From Spirometra erinaceieuropaei (taxonomy: Eukaryota > Platyhelminthes > Cestoda > Diphyllobothriidea > Diphyllobothriidae), in contig CACRXP010000163.1 in NCBI GenBank assembly GCA_902702965.1, positions 835,695 through 899,694 of the forward strand: a stretch of 64,000 nucleotides of DNA, given 5' to 3'. The notes under the pieces were generated by a model. The model had not been told where the DNA came from, ran no database searches, and worked only from the letters and a program-made list of their open reading frames with translations. Every line of letters starts with the position of its first letter. Position 1 is the stretch's first letter. The position numbers and the translations under genes are program-made. Below, one piece after another: positions 47,540 to 53,960 of this stretch.

Positions 47540-47962
47540 GACATATGGGACAACAGCCTTATTAGCCTGACGCTTCGGATTCCTGCTCGAATCCATCATC
47601 AGAGATGAAAGCAAATACGGATGGTTCAGGCATAAGGGTCTGCAGTATTTATAGGATGCAGTAGCCATGCTACCGTATATCTATGACAATTCACGACTCC
47701 CCCCCACCTTCATCAGGGATCGTTGCAATTGGTGTGATGACTGTTTGATGGTTGACATTCACGTTGTTAATTGCTGCAATTTCACCACGTGCGTTGGATG
47801 TTGGTGTGGTGATGGCTCGACCATCTGACGCACTGACCCTGGTGTTGGGAAAAGTGTTCACATCTGCGCTCCCCGCGTGGCTAATTAATCCGCCTAGGCG
47901 AAGTTTCAGCACCGAGTATGGAAGGGGAAGATCATTGCCCTTTTTAATGAACTGGCGGCAAG
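47540..47962 (-). mobile_element. PLE-A 3' end, inverted arm of a head-to-head pair
   Basis: On the minus strand this holds the tail of the PLE-A protein (FIKKGNDLPLPYSVLKLRLG, then NTFPNTRVSASDGR and ARGEIAAINN, 47960-47700), a G-rich spacer, the leader, a TATA-like box (TCCTATAAATACTGC, 47641-47655) and a hammerhead motif (47565-47606), then TGTCGTGTCTCCTTCTTC. It is a mirror copy of the plus-strand sequence at 48290-48726. About 420 bases on each side can pair around a spacer holding the GIY-YIG domain. The further minus-strand sequence to about 47340 probably belongs to the element's leader. Confidence 0.8.
47565..47606 (-). ncRNA. Hammerhead motif, PLE-A type, one core change
   Basis: Reads ATCT CTGATGA, stem II GGATTC/GAATCC with loop GAGCAG, then GAAG instead of GAAA, CGTC and AGGC. 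The altered A15.1 removes a required base pair, so cleavage is probably lost. Stem II remains perfect. Confidence 0.6.
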
Positions 47963-48567
47963 TTTGATTTGCACACAGAACGAAGGCAACCATCAGGCGT
48001 CAGGTAATGAAACCGAAAGACCCGCTGCCACGGCAAGAAACGTCCGGAGTCGTTTGTCGGATCTGGTTCAGTTGCGGACAAAACAACTACGTTGGAGAAA
48101 TCGGAAGATGGCTCCGAACGAGAATGGCCGAACACGCTGCAGCGGTACGGAGAAATGACGCTAGCACTCAAGTTGCTACTCATTCGACGAGATCCGGCCG
48201 CACATTCAAATTCGACGAGGCCGAAATTATCGCAAAAGGTGACAACCGCGTGAGCCGGGAGCTACTTGAATCATGGTTTCCTGGCCCCCGGTCCATTAAC
48301 AAGTGCAATGATCTTTCCGTTCCATACTCGGTGCTGAAACTTCGCCTAGGCTGAGTAATCAGCCACGCGGGGAGGGCAGATGTGAACACTTTTCCCAACA
48401 CCGGGGTCAGTGCGTCAGATGGTCGAGCCATCATCACGTCAACATCCAACGCACGTGATGAAATTGCAGCAATTAACGACGCCAATGTCGGTCATCAAAC
48501 AATTAGCACACCAAGGGCAACGATCCCTGATAAAGGAGGGGGGGGGGGGAGTCGTGAATTTTCATAG
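47963..48567 (+). pseudogene. PLE-A GIY-YIG endonuclease domain and C-terminal tail
   Basis: From 48007 the frame reads MKPKDPLPRQETSGVV, then CRIWFSCGQNNYVGEIGRWL with the YVG signature at 48088-48096, RTRMAEHAAAVRR, then HSTRSGRTFKFDEAEI and SRELLESWFPGPRSINK, ending LKLRLG before a TGA at 48352. The tail continues in another frame to about 48567. This is a Penelope-type GIY-YIG nuclease, thought to nick target DNA for target-primed reverse transcription. The first signature tyrosine and the sequence before it are degraded (CRI for VYRI), and no RT domain precedes it: the upstream neighbour is the inverted copy of its own 3' end. Confidence 0.85.
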
Positions 48568-48726
48568 GTATGCGGTAGCATGGCGACTGTGTCCTATAAA
48601 TACTGCAGCTCCTTGTGCAGCAACCACCCGTTTCTGCTTTTTTGTCTCTGATGATGGAATCGAGTAGGAATCCGAAATGTCAGGCTAATAAAGCTGTTGT
48701 CGCAGAGATCGCGTCTCCTTTTTCAA
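48540..48726 (+). mobile_element. PLE-A 3' end unit
   Basis: After a G-run (48539-48549) come the leader TTCATAGGTATGCGGTAGCA, TATA-like GTCCTATAAATACTGCAG (48591-48608), the hammerhead (48644-48685) and GATCGCGTCTCC. It abuts the inverted PLE-C end at about 48727. The unit resembles a pseudo-LTR that carries promoter and ribozyme together. Confidence 0.8.
48644..48685 (+). ncRNA. Hammerhead motif, PLE-A type, near-intact
   Basis: GTCT, CTGATGA, T, GGAATC/GAATCC (one internal mismatch), loop GAGTAG, GAAA, TGTC, AGGC. All core bases are present; stem III changed from ACGT to ATGT and stem II has one mismatch, so activity may be weakened. Confidence 0.65.
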
Positions 48727-48729
48727 GAT

Positions 48730-48912
48730 GAGGAGGCGTTCACCGAGTGAGGTTTATCGGAGGTCTGACGTTTCGAGTATTTATTTCGCCTACCCATCTT
48801 CAGAGACTAGAAAGTCATGTGCACAACTCTTATTATACGGCGCACATTGTTTGATGTGCAGCCTGCCAATGTTGCCTGTGTGGTCGGCAGGTGGTGCGGC
48901 CAAAAGACCCTA
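48730..48912 (-). mobile_element. PLE-C 3' end, inverted arm
   Basis: On the minus strand: CACCACCTGCCGACCACACA, GCAACATTGGCAGGCTGCAC, ATCAAACAATGTGCG, a type-2 hammerhead (48763-48807), then ACCTCCGATAAACCTCACTC and GGTGAACGCC. The same series runs on the plus strand at 49330-49480. The pair flanks a GIY-YIG domain exactly as in PLE-A. Confidence 0.7.
48763..48807 (-). ncRNA. Hammerhead ribozyme, type 2 (PLE-C)
   Basis: Stem I GTCT/AGAC is fully Watson-Crick (PLE-A has AGGC with a G-U). Core CTGAAGA fits CUGANGA. Stem II GGGTA/TACTC closes a loop of about 11 bases, then GAAA, ACGT, C. All conserved core bases are present. The sequence outside the core differs from PLE-A while pairing is kept, which supports selection on structure at some past time. 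Confidence 0.65.
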
Positions 48913-49290
48913 CTCTTAAACAAGAGAAGTTGGCCGTTGTATATCAGCTTCCATGCACCTACGGGACGTGTAACTACGTTAGAAAAAACTAGCTGATGAC
49001 TGGGAACACGAAAGCATGAGCATCAGTTGGCCGTGCGAAGGTTGGACCCGAAGTCGGGTGCAACAACCCATGTCGCGAAAATAGGGCACATCTTCGAATT
49101 TTACGTGCTGAGATCGTTGGCCGAGGCAATGATCATACGGCAAGGCAGATGCAATAAGCCTGGATTTCCACCGACTGTTCTGTCAACGGCCACATTTATT
49201 TATTCCCTCCCTCGCTGGTTTTACAAACCTTCTTGGCGGCGGACAGTCACGGCACAGAATAACCGAGGTCTCTACTTACCTTTGCGGTGA
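48913..49290 (+). pseudogene. PLE-C GIY-YIG endonuclease domain, decayed
   Basis: LAVVYQLPCTYGTCNYVRK at about 48930-48985 carries the first signature (VYQLPC) and a changed second one (YVR for YVG). After a frameshift, HEHQLAVRRLDPKSGA, THVAKIGHIFEF and then NKPGFPPTVLSTATF and IYSLPRW follow the usual C-terminal half. No RT domain lies upstream. The order and the neighbouring 3' ends identify a third Penelope-like family. Confidence 0.65.
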
Positions 49291-49500
49291 ACGAGGGTGG
49301 GGCGACATAGCTGACGGTGAAATGTGGGTCGGATGCGGCCACACAGGTGGCATTGGCGGACTGCACATCAAACAAAGTGCGTCATTGTAATGAGACCTGT
49401 TCACATGACATTCTAGTCTCTGAAAACGGGTACTCGAAACGTCAGACCTCCAACAAGCCTCTCCCGGTGAACACCCCTTATTCTTTTGATATGCCACCTC
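49291..49500 (+). mobile_element. PLE-C 3' end unit
   Basis: Contains CGGCCACACAGGTGGCATTG, GCGGACTGCACATCAAACAA, then a hammerhead-like motif (49416-49447) and CTCCAACAAGCCTCTCCCGG. It mirrors 48730-48912. Confidence 0.65.
49416..49447 (+). ncRNA. Hammerhead remnant, type 2 (PLE-C)
   Basis: GTCT, CTGAAAA (the G of CUGANGA lost), a stem II cut down to GGGTACTC, then GAAA, CGTC, AGAC. Stem I and the 3' core are intact, but core G8 and the stem II loop are gone. Probably inactive. Confidence 0.5.
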
Positions 49501-50873
49501 GGAATCGCATTTGCACTGTTTTTAAAGGAAAGTGTGTTCGACCGATTCTTATATCATCAGATTAAAGTAAAGTTGGAATACTGGAGTGAGAAAAATATCA
49601 TAAAAAACAGTGTGGATATGGAGTTAATGGACTGTCTGTATAGGATTTCGGACGCCTGGAATCTGGGCATCTCTCGATTGTGAGGTCAGAAGAAATTGAA
49701 CAACAGAGGCATTACAGCTCGTCCTATTATAAATATGCGGGAGTTACCGCATCAGAAGACAGCAAAGTGGTTGCACGAAAAGGAATTTTGCGCCGTTGCC
49801 TTTGCCGACTCTAACGCCAGCGGAGAGACCATTTTCCCGTCAGGTGTGACATAACTGTTAACATATGTGATGATGACAGAACCTGCCAAACACATGTCTG
49901 AGTGCATAGAAACCCCGATAACAGACTCGGACTGCAGGTAAGCAAGCTAAAGGGACTAATTTCCCCGATATTTCAACCGAAGAATGTGTACACACATCGA
50001 TAGAGATTACTCTATTTGGGTCGAATGTTCGAGTAAGGAAGAGAAAGACTGATCGAACACCGGAAGCATTCCTTTATTTGTCTGAGCTTTCGAACTCGTT
50101 CAGGGGTCCACCGTCAAAGATAAAAGCAGCAACAGAATAGACGATAGTTATACGGGAAGTATTTTTCGATTAGCGATCAGTGACGTAGGGTTGGAGTGCT
50201 TGTGCGGGTCTATGTATGCCGATACTATATCGATACGTCGATTACTATGTAGACAAAAAGGAAGAATCACTTACGACTCCGAACTTTTGGATTTTTGACG
50301 TGCTGCATATCCAGAACTATTTGTCTTCATACAGATTGAATGCCATCAAACATCGGCGAAAGCTGTACGGCAAGTAAAAAAGTAATCTTCAATGCAGTCC
50401 GTTCATTTGGTTTAGAGCCGCATTTTGACAACCACCCGCGATACATTCAGAGTTTTAATGATTCCAGTGTCTCTCTGCCACATCTGACCACCTTCATGCA
50501 AAGCTAGATGGAGGTTTTTTGCACAAATAATCAAGGACAAAATAAGTTTTCTTGAGAGTGTTGTAGTTCCGAGTCTAACCTTAATGGCCCCTTGTAGAAA
50601 CCATAGGGATTTTCCACGCGTTCTTTTCAGCATAGTTTTACGGGTATACTTTCCCTCTCTCTCGCCCTCCCCCATGCATTGAGTTTAATCACAGTTGCAA
50701 ACAACTAATGGCTCCCGTGCACTGTTTACGGTCAGGTTTGAGAAGCAGCGCGATAGTTTGTCACACCGACTGTTTACGTGCCTGTCGGTCAGGAAATTAC
50801 CCAGGTGGTATGATAAAACTGCCCTGTTTCAACAGCGTTAAAAGTGTTAACTGAGTTTACATTCTTCAGCGAT
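49501..50873. other. Unassigned stretch
   Basis: No feature recognised. Frames are below 90 codons. Confidence 0.3.
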
Positions 50874-51092
50874 TCAGAAAGATTTCATTTTGACCCACCC
50901 GTGAAAAGCTCGACGACCTCGGTGGGACTCAAATCCACCACAGTGAGGAAAAGATTTGAGTACAGCCGTCGATCTAGCCACCAAGTGTGATTAAACTCGC
51001 GACTCCTGGCGGAGCATCGTAGGTCGGTTCGCCGAGCTTTTCGCAGTTCTGTTGAAATGAAATATTCCGAATTTTTCAAAACATCAGAAAGA
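50874..51092. repeat. tFB fold-back repeat with 9-bp direct repeats
   Basis: Left arm in minus orientation (CATTTTGACCCACCCGTGAA, GACCTCGGTGGGACTCAAAT, a decayed tRNA-like part) is followed at about 50985 by a right arm in plus orientation (GTGATTAAACTCGCG, GGAGCATCGTAGGTC, GGTTCGCCGAGC, TTTTCGCAGTTCTGTTGAAA). TCAGAAAGA occurs at 50874-50882 and again at 51084-51092, which fits a target-site duplication around the whole inverted pair. The central body is missing, so the arms nearly touch. Confidence 0.65.
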
Positions 51093-51533
51093 CACGCCAG
51101 TTTTCACTGTTTGCCATTTATTTTATCGCCACTGGTTTTTTCTCTGTGTGGACTTCTTGAATTTTACGTTTCTATCAAGGCAGCAAACCCTGTGTCGTTT
51201 GAAAACTGCATGGCTCAGCTTTTTAACTAAGTTCTCTGGCTTAATTTTCAACACTAATGAAGTAACAAACACTCTTCGACTAGTTTCACATGAGAATAAT
51301 TGAAAAAAAAAGACTTCTGCAACGTTTCTTTCATATCATTCCCATTTTCTTAGCATTTTTCCCGGCGTCCTTCCAGAAATGACGATTTTCCTCACAGTTT
51401 TCTTGTTATAGACTGCCACGCCTGTTTTCCCCACCAGCGGCCGATGATTATCAGAAGGCTAACTTGGTCCGGAAAGTGAGCTCATCGCCAGGTAGTGCTG
51501 GGTCTCCCCTTACGATGTCTCGACCATCAACGA
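51093..51533. other. Unassigned stretch
   Basis: A run of nine A at about 51303 and AT-rich sequence; nothing else recognised. Confidence 0.25.
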
Positions 51534-51690
51534 GTGAGTGTCGACCGCTCGACCGCCGTGACTGACGATGTCCACCGTGTGCTCCACAGAAGGGCGAGAG
51601 CGGGAACGGTGACATGCACGTGAGTTAGTTTAAAGTGACAGCGGATTTGCGCTGCATCGGCCGCACTATCTCCTTCCCAACAACGGGGAG
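51534..51690 (+). repeat. R1 dispersed repeat, 5' part
   Basis: CTCGACCGCCGTGACTGACG, ATGTCCACCGTGTGCTCCAC, GGGAACGGTGACATGCACGT, GCGGATTTGCGCTGCATC and CCGCACTATCTCC. The copy ends where the TCC run would start. A short GA repeat follows at 51709-51719. Confidence 0.65.
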
Positions 51691-51769
51691 CAGAATTAAA
51701 AGCACTTGAGAGAGAGAGAGGCATGCAAGATTTCAAATACTGGCAAAAAGGGTGCAACATACCACACTC

Positions 51770-51945
51770 CTGACGAGAGAGACACGATCACTGGGACAAG
51801 AGTTTTATTCGCTTGGTGTTTCGGATTCTTGCCATAACCCATCATCAGAGACAAAAACAAGTAGGGGTAGTCTATACACAAGGAGCTGCAGTGTTTATAG
51901 GATACAGTTGCCATGCTACCGCACACCTATGAAAATTCACGTCGG
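51770..51945 (-). mobile_element. PLE-A end unit, minus arm of a divergent pair
   Basis: Minus-strand leader (CATAGGTGTGCGGTAGCATG), TATA-like CCTATAAACACTGCAG (51891-51906), decayed hammerhead (51811-51852), then AATAAAACTCTTGTCCC and GATCGTGTCTC. It faces away from the plus-strand unit at 51946-52155. No protein sequence lies between them. Confidence 0.75.
51811..51852 (-). ncRNA. Hammerhead remnant, PLE-A type
   Basis: GTCT, CTGATGA and GAAA are kept, but stem II is partly broken (GGGTTA against GAATCC) and the cleavage triplet GTC has become ACC. Not expected to cleave. Confidence 0.55.
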
Positions 51946-52155
51946 CCCCGTTCATAGGTAGGCGGTAGCATGGCCACTGCATACTATGAATACTGCAGCC
52001 CCTTATGCATAAGCCACAGGTATCGGCTTCTGTCTCTGATGATGGGTTCGAGCAGGAACCCGAAACGTCAGGCTAATAAAGCTCTTGTCCCAGCGACCGT
52101 GTCTCCTTCTTCAAGACTGCTTCCTGAGACTCGTCTCTTCGCTTCCACTGGCTGA
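51946..52155 (+). mobile_element. PLE-A end unit, plus arm of the divergent pair
   Basis: Leader TTCATAGGTAGGCGGTAGCA, a mutated TATA-like box (ATACTATGAATACTGC, about 51981-51996), the best-preserved hammerhead (52032-52073), AATAAAGCTCTTGTCCC, GACCGTGTCTCC, CTTCAAGACTGCTTCCTGAG. It ends against the RTE fragment at about 52156; the downstream piece matches minus 47530-47490, so this is genuine PLE-A leader. Confidence 0.8.
52032..52073 (+). ncRNA. Hammerhead ribozyme, PLE-A type, fully intact
   Basis: GTCT/AGGC stem I, CTGATGA, extra T, stem II GGGTTC/GAACCC (6 bp, loop GAGCAG), GAAA, ACGT, C. Compared with 42661-42702 (GGATTC/GAATCC) the third pair of stem II changed from A-T to G-C on both sides, a compensatory change. 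This is the copy most likely to cleave itself. Confidence 0.78.
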
Positions 52156-53040
52156 TGGTGTAGATGCTAAGGATTCTCGTCCTCTCCAGTACGTCCGTGT
52201 CTGAGATCCGGCCCTACCAGCTCAATTACAATATCCATCGGAGTCAGCTGATGTGAAAGTGATTGAGTCTCCGCGCTTGCTTCTGTTAGACCATCCAGGT
52301 CTCCGTCCCATACAGCAGCATCGACAGGATGACCACCTTGTACATTTTCAGTTTGGTGTTGAGGTGGAAAATGTGGCGATTCCAGACTGTGCTTTGCAGA
52401 CGACCGAAGGCTTGGCTGGCTTTGGAGATCCGACGGGCCACTTCATCGTCGATCTTGGTGGGGCGGGAGAGCATGCTGCCCAGGTAGGTGACCTTGTCCA
52501 CGACTTGCATTTTGGCGCCGTACACGTTGATTTGGGGTGTGACGTATGCAGAGTCGGGTGGCGGTTGATGCATAACCGCCGTCTTCTCCATATCGATGAC
52601 CAGGCCGCAGTTGTTGCAGTCGTCGGCGAAGAGAAGTTCGTGGACGTTGGCTGTGGATATACGCGACTGGAAGTGTATCCGTCGCTAATTGAGGAGTTGG
52701 CCGTCCGTCCTGTAGACGACGCGGGTCCCGGGGCGTTCGTCACGGTATGCACCCATCAGCATGGCAGAGAACATGAGACCGAAGGCGGTAGGTGGGAGGA
52801 AGCAGTCCTGCTTCACTCCCTTGCTAACTGCAGATGTCTATGAGACAGCGTCATTGCCCGTGACTCGCGCCATCATGTCACTGTGGAGCTGAAGCACCGC
52901 CTGAGTGAATCGTTCGGGGCAGTCGAATTTCTGCATAATTTTCCTCATTTCTTCGCGATCCACCATGTCGACGGCTTTCGTCATTCCCATGAAGGTAGAG
53001 TAGAGGTGGGTCCGCATCTCCTAACACTTCTCCTGCAGAA
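52156..53040 (-). mobile_element. RTE-type LINE fragment between PLE-A ends
   Basis: The best-conserved RTE stretch in the window. Minus-strand reading from 53035: [84 protein letters not shown] (FADD at 52619-52630), then [57 protein letters not shown] and [17 protein letters not shown]. Directly after FADDC about 20 residues present in the 17.6-kb copy are missing, an apparently in-frame deletion. Both edges abut PLE-A unit ends. The right-hand unit (minus) would transcribe this fragment in sense. Confidence 0.9.
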
Positions 53041-53305
53041 GGAGACACGATCGTTGAGACAAGAGCTTTATTAGCCTGACGTTTCGGATTCCTGCTCGAA
53101 CCCATCCTTGGGGACAAAAGCAGATACGGGTGGTTCATGCACAAGGGGCTGCAGTATTTATAGGATGCAGTCGCCATGCTACCGCATACCTATGGACATT
53201 CACGGCTCCCCCTTCACCCGGGATCGTCACCCTCGGTGTGCTAATTGTATGGTGGCCGACATTCGCGTCGTTAATTGCTGCACTTTCATCACTTGCGTTG
53301 GGTGT
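53041..53305 (-). mobile_element. PLE-A 3' end, inverted arm of a head-to-head pair
   Basis: Minus strand: protein tail (ASDESAAINDANVGHHTIST, 53310-53230), leader CATAGGTATGCGGTAGCATG, TATA-like CCTATAAATACTGCAG (53149-53164), a hammerhead with damaged core (53074-53115), then AATAAAGCTCTTGTC and GATCGTGTCTCC up to the RTE fragment. Its head faces the plus-strand GIY-YIG domain that starts at about 53306. Confidence 0.8.
53074..53115 (-). ncRNA. Hammerhead remnant, PLE-A type
   Basis: Stem II (GGGTTC with GAATCC, one G-U), GAAA, ACGT, C and AGGC are kept. The CTGATGA block has become CCAAGGA, so the catalytic core is destroyed. Confidence 0.55.
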
Positions 53306-53835
53306 TGAAACCGAAAGACCCGCGGTCACGGCTAGAAACGTCTGGAATCGTTTATCAGATCTGGTGCAATTGCGGACAAAACAGCTACGTCGGAGAAACC
53401 AAAAGACAATTCCGAACGAGAATGGCCGAACACCCTGCAGCGGTGCGGAGAAATGACGCCAGCTTTCAAGTTGTGGCTCATTCGACGAGATCCGACCACC
53501 CTTTCAAATTCGACGAGGCCGAAATTCTCGCAAGGGGTGAAAACCTCGTGAGCCGGTAGCTGCTTGAATCATGGTTTACTGGCCCCCGGTCTATTAACAA
53601 GGGCAATGAACTTCCCTTTCCATACTTGGTGCTGAGACTTCATCAAGGCGGAGTAATTAACCACGCGTGGAACGCACAAGTGAACACTTTTCCCATCTCC
53701 AGGGTCGGTGGATCAGATGGTCGAACAATCATCACACCAACACCCAACGCACGTGATGAAATTACAGCAATTAACGACGCGAATGTCGGCCACCATACAA
53801 TTAGCACACCACCGAGTGACTGTGTCGGGGGGAGA
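53306..53835 (+). pseudogene. PLE-A GIY-YIG endonuclease domain and tail
   Basis: LKPKDPRSRLETSGIVYQIW keeps the first signature (VYQI), NCGQNSYVGETKRQFRTRM keeps the second (YVG at 53386-53394), followed by EHPAAVRRNDASFQVVAHST and KFDEAEILARGENLVSR before a TAG at 53557. The next frame goes on with LLESWFTGPRSINKG and NTFPISRVGGSDGR. Both signature tyrosines, the arginine and the EH pair are present, so this is the best-preserved nuclease domain here, inactivated mainly by the TAG and by lack of any RT domain upstream. Confidence 0.87.
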
Positions 53836-53960
53836 GTGTGTACACGCCACCTTCACTCGCTTTCCCGCGCGTGCTTTGAGCTCTGCTTGCATTCTCTTTA
53901 CCTTCCTAATCCAGCGAGTGGCTAAGTTAGATATGTTTAATAAACTTGTTTTGGTAAGTT
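53836..53960 (+). mobile_element. PLE-A-like alternative 3' end
   Basis: Instead of the TATA-hammerhead unit, this copy ends with CTCTTTACCTTCCTAATCCA and GTTTAATAAACTTGTTTTGG. The AATAAA at about 53939-53944 may be its polyadenylation signal. It could be a different subfamily or another element joined on. Confidence 0.4.

Noticed and set aside
47340..47570. Plus-strand 76-codon frame with REILNGEEGQYQKKRRPIEA as a gene
   Set aside because: It is antisense to the PLE-A leader downstream of the ribozyme; part of it recurs at 52100-52150, so it follows the repeat, not a gene.
47540..53835. CRISPR-like or bacterial repeat array
   Set aside because: Repeats are long, inverted, unequal and carry PLE protein domains; everything else is eukaryotic.
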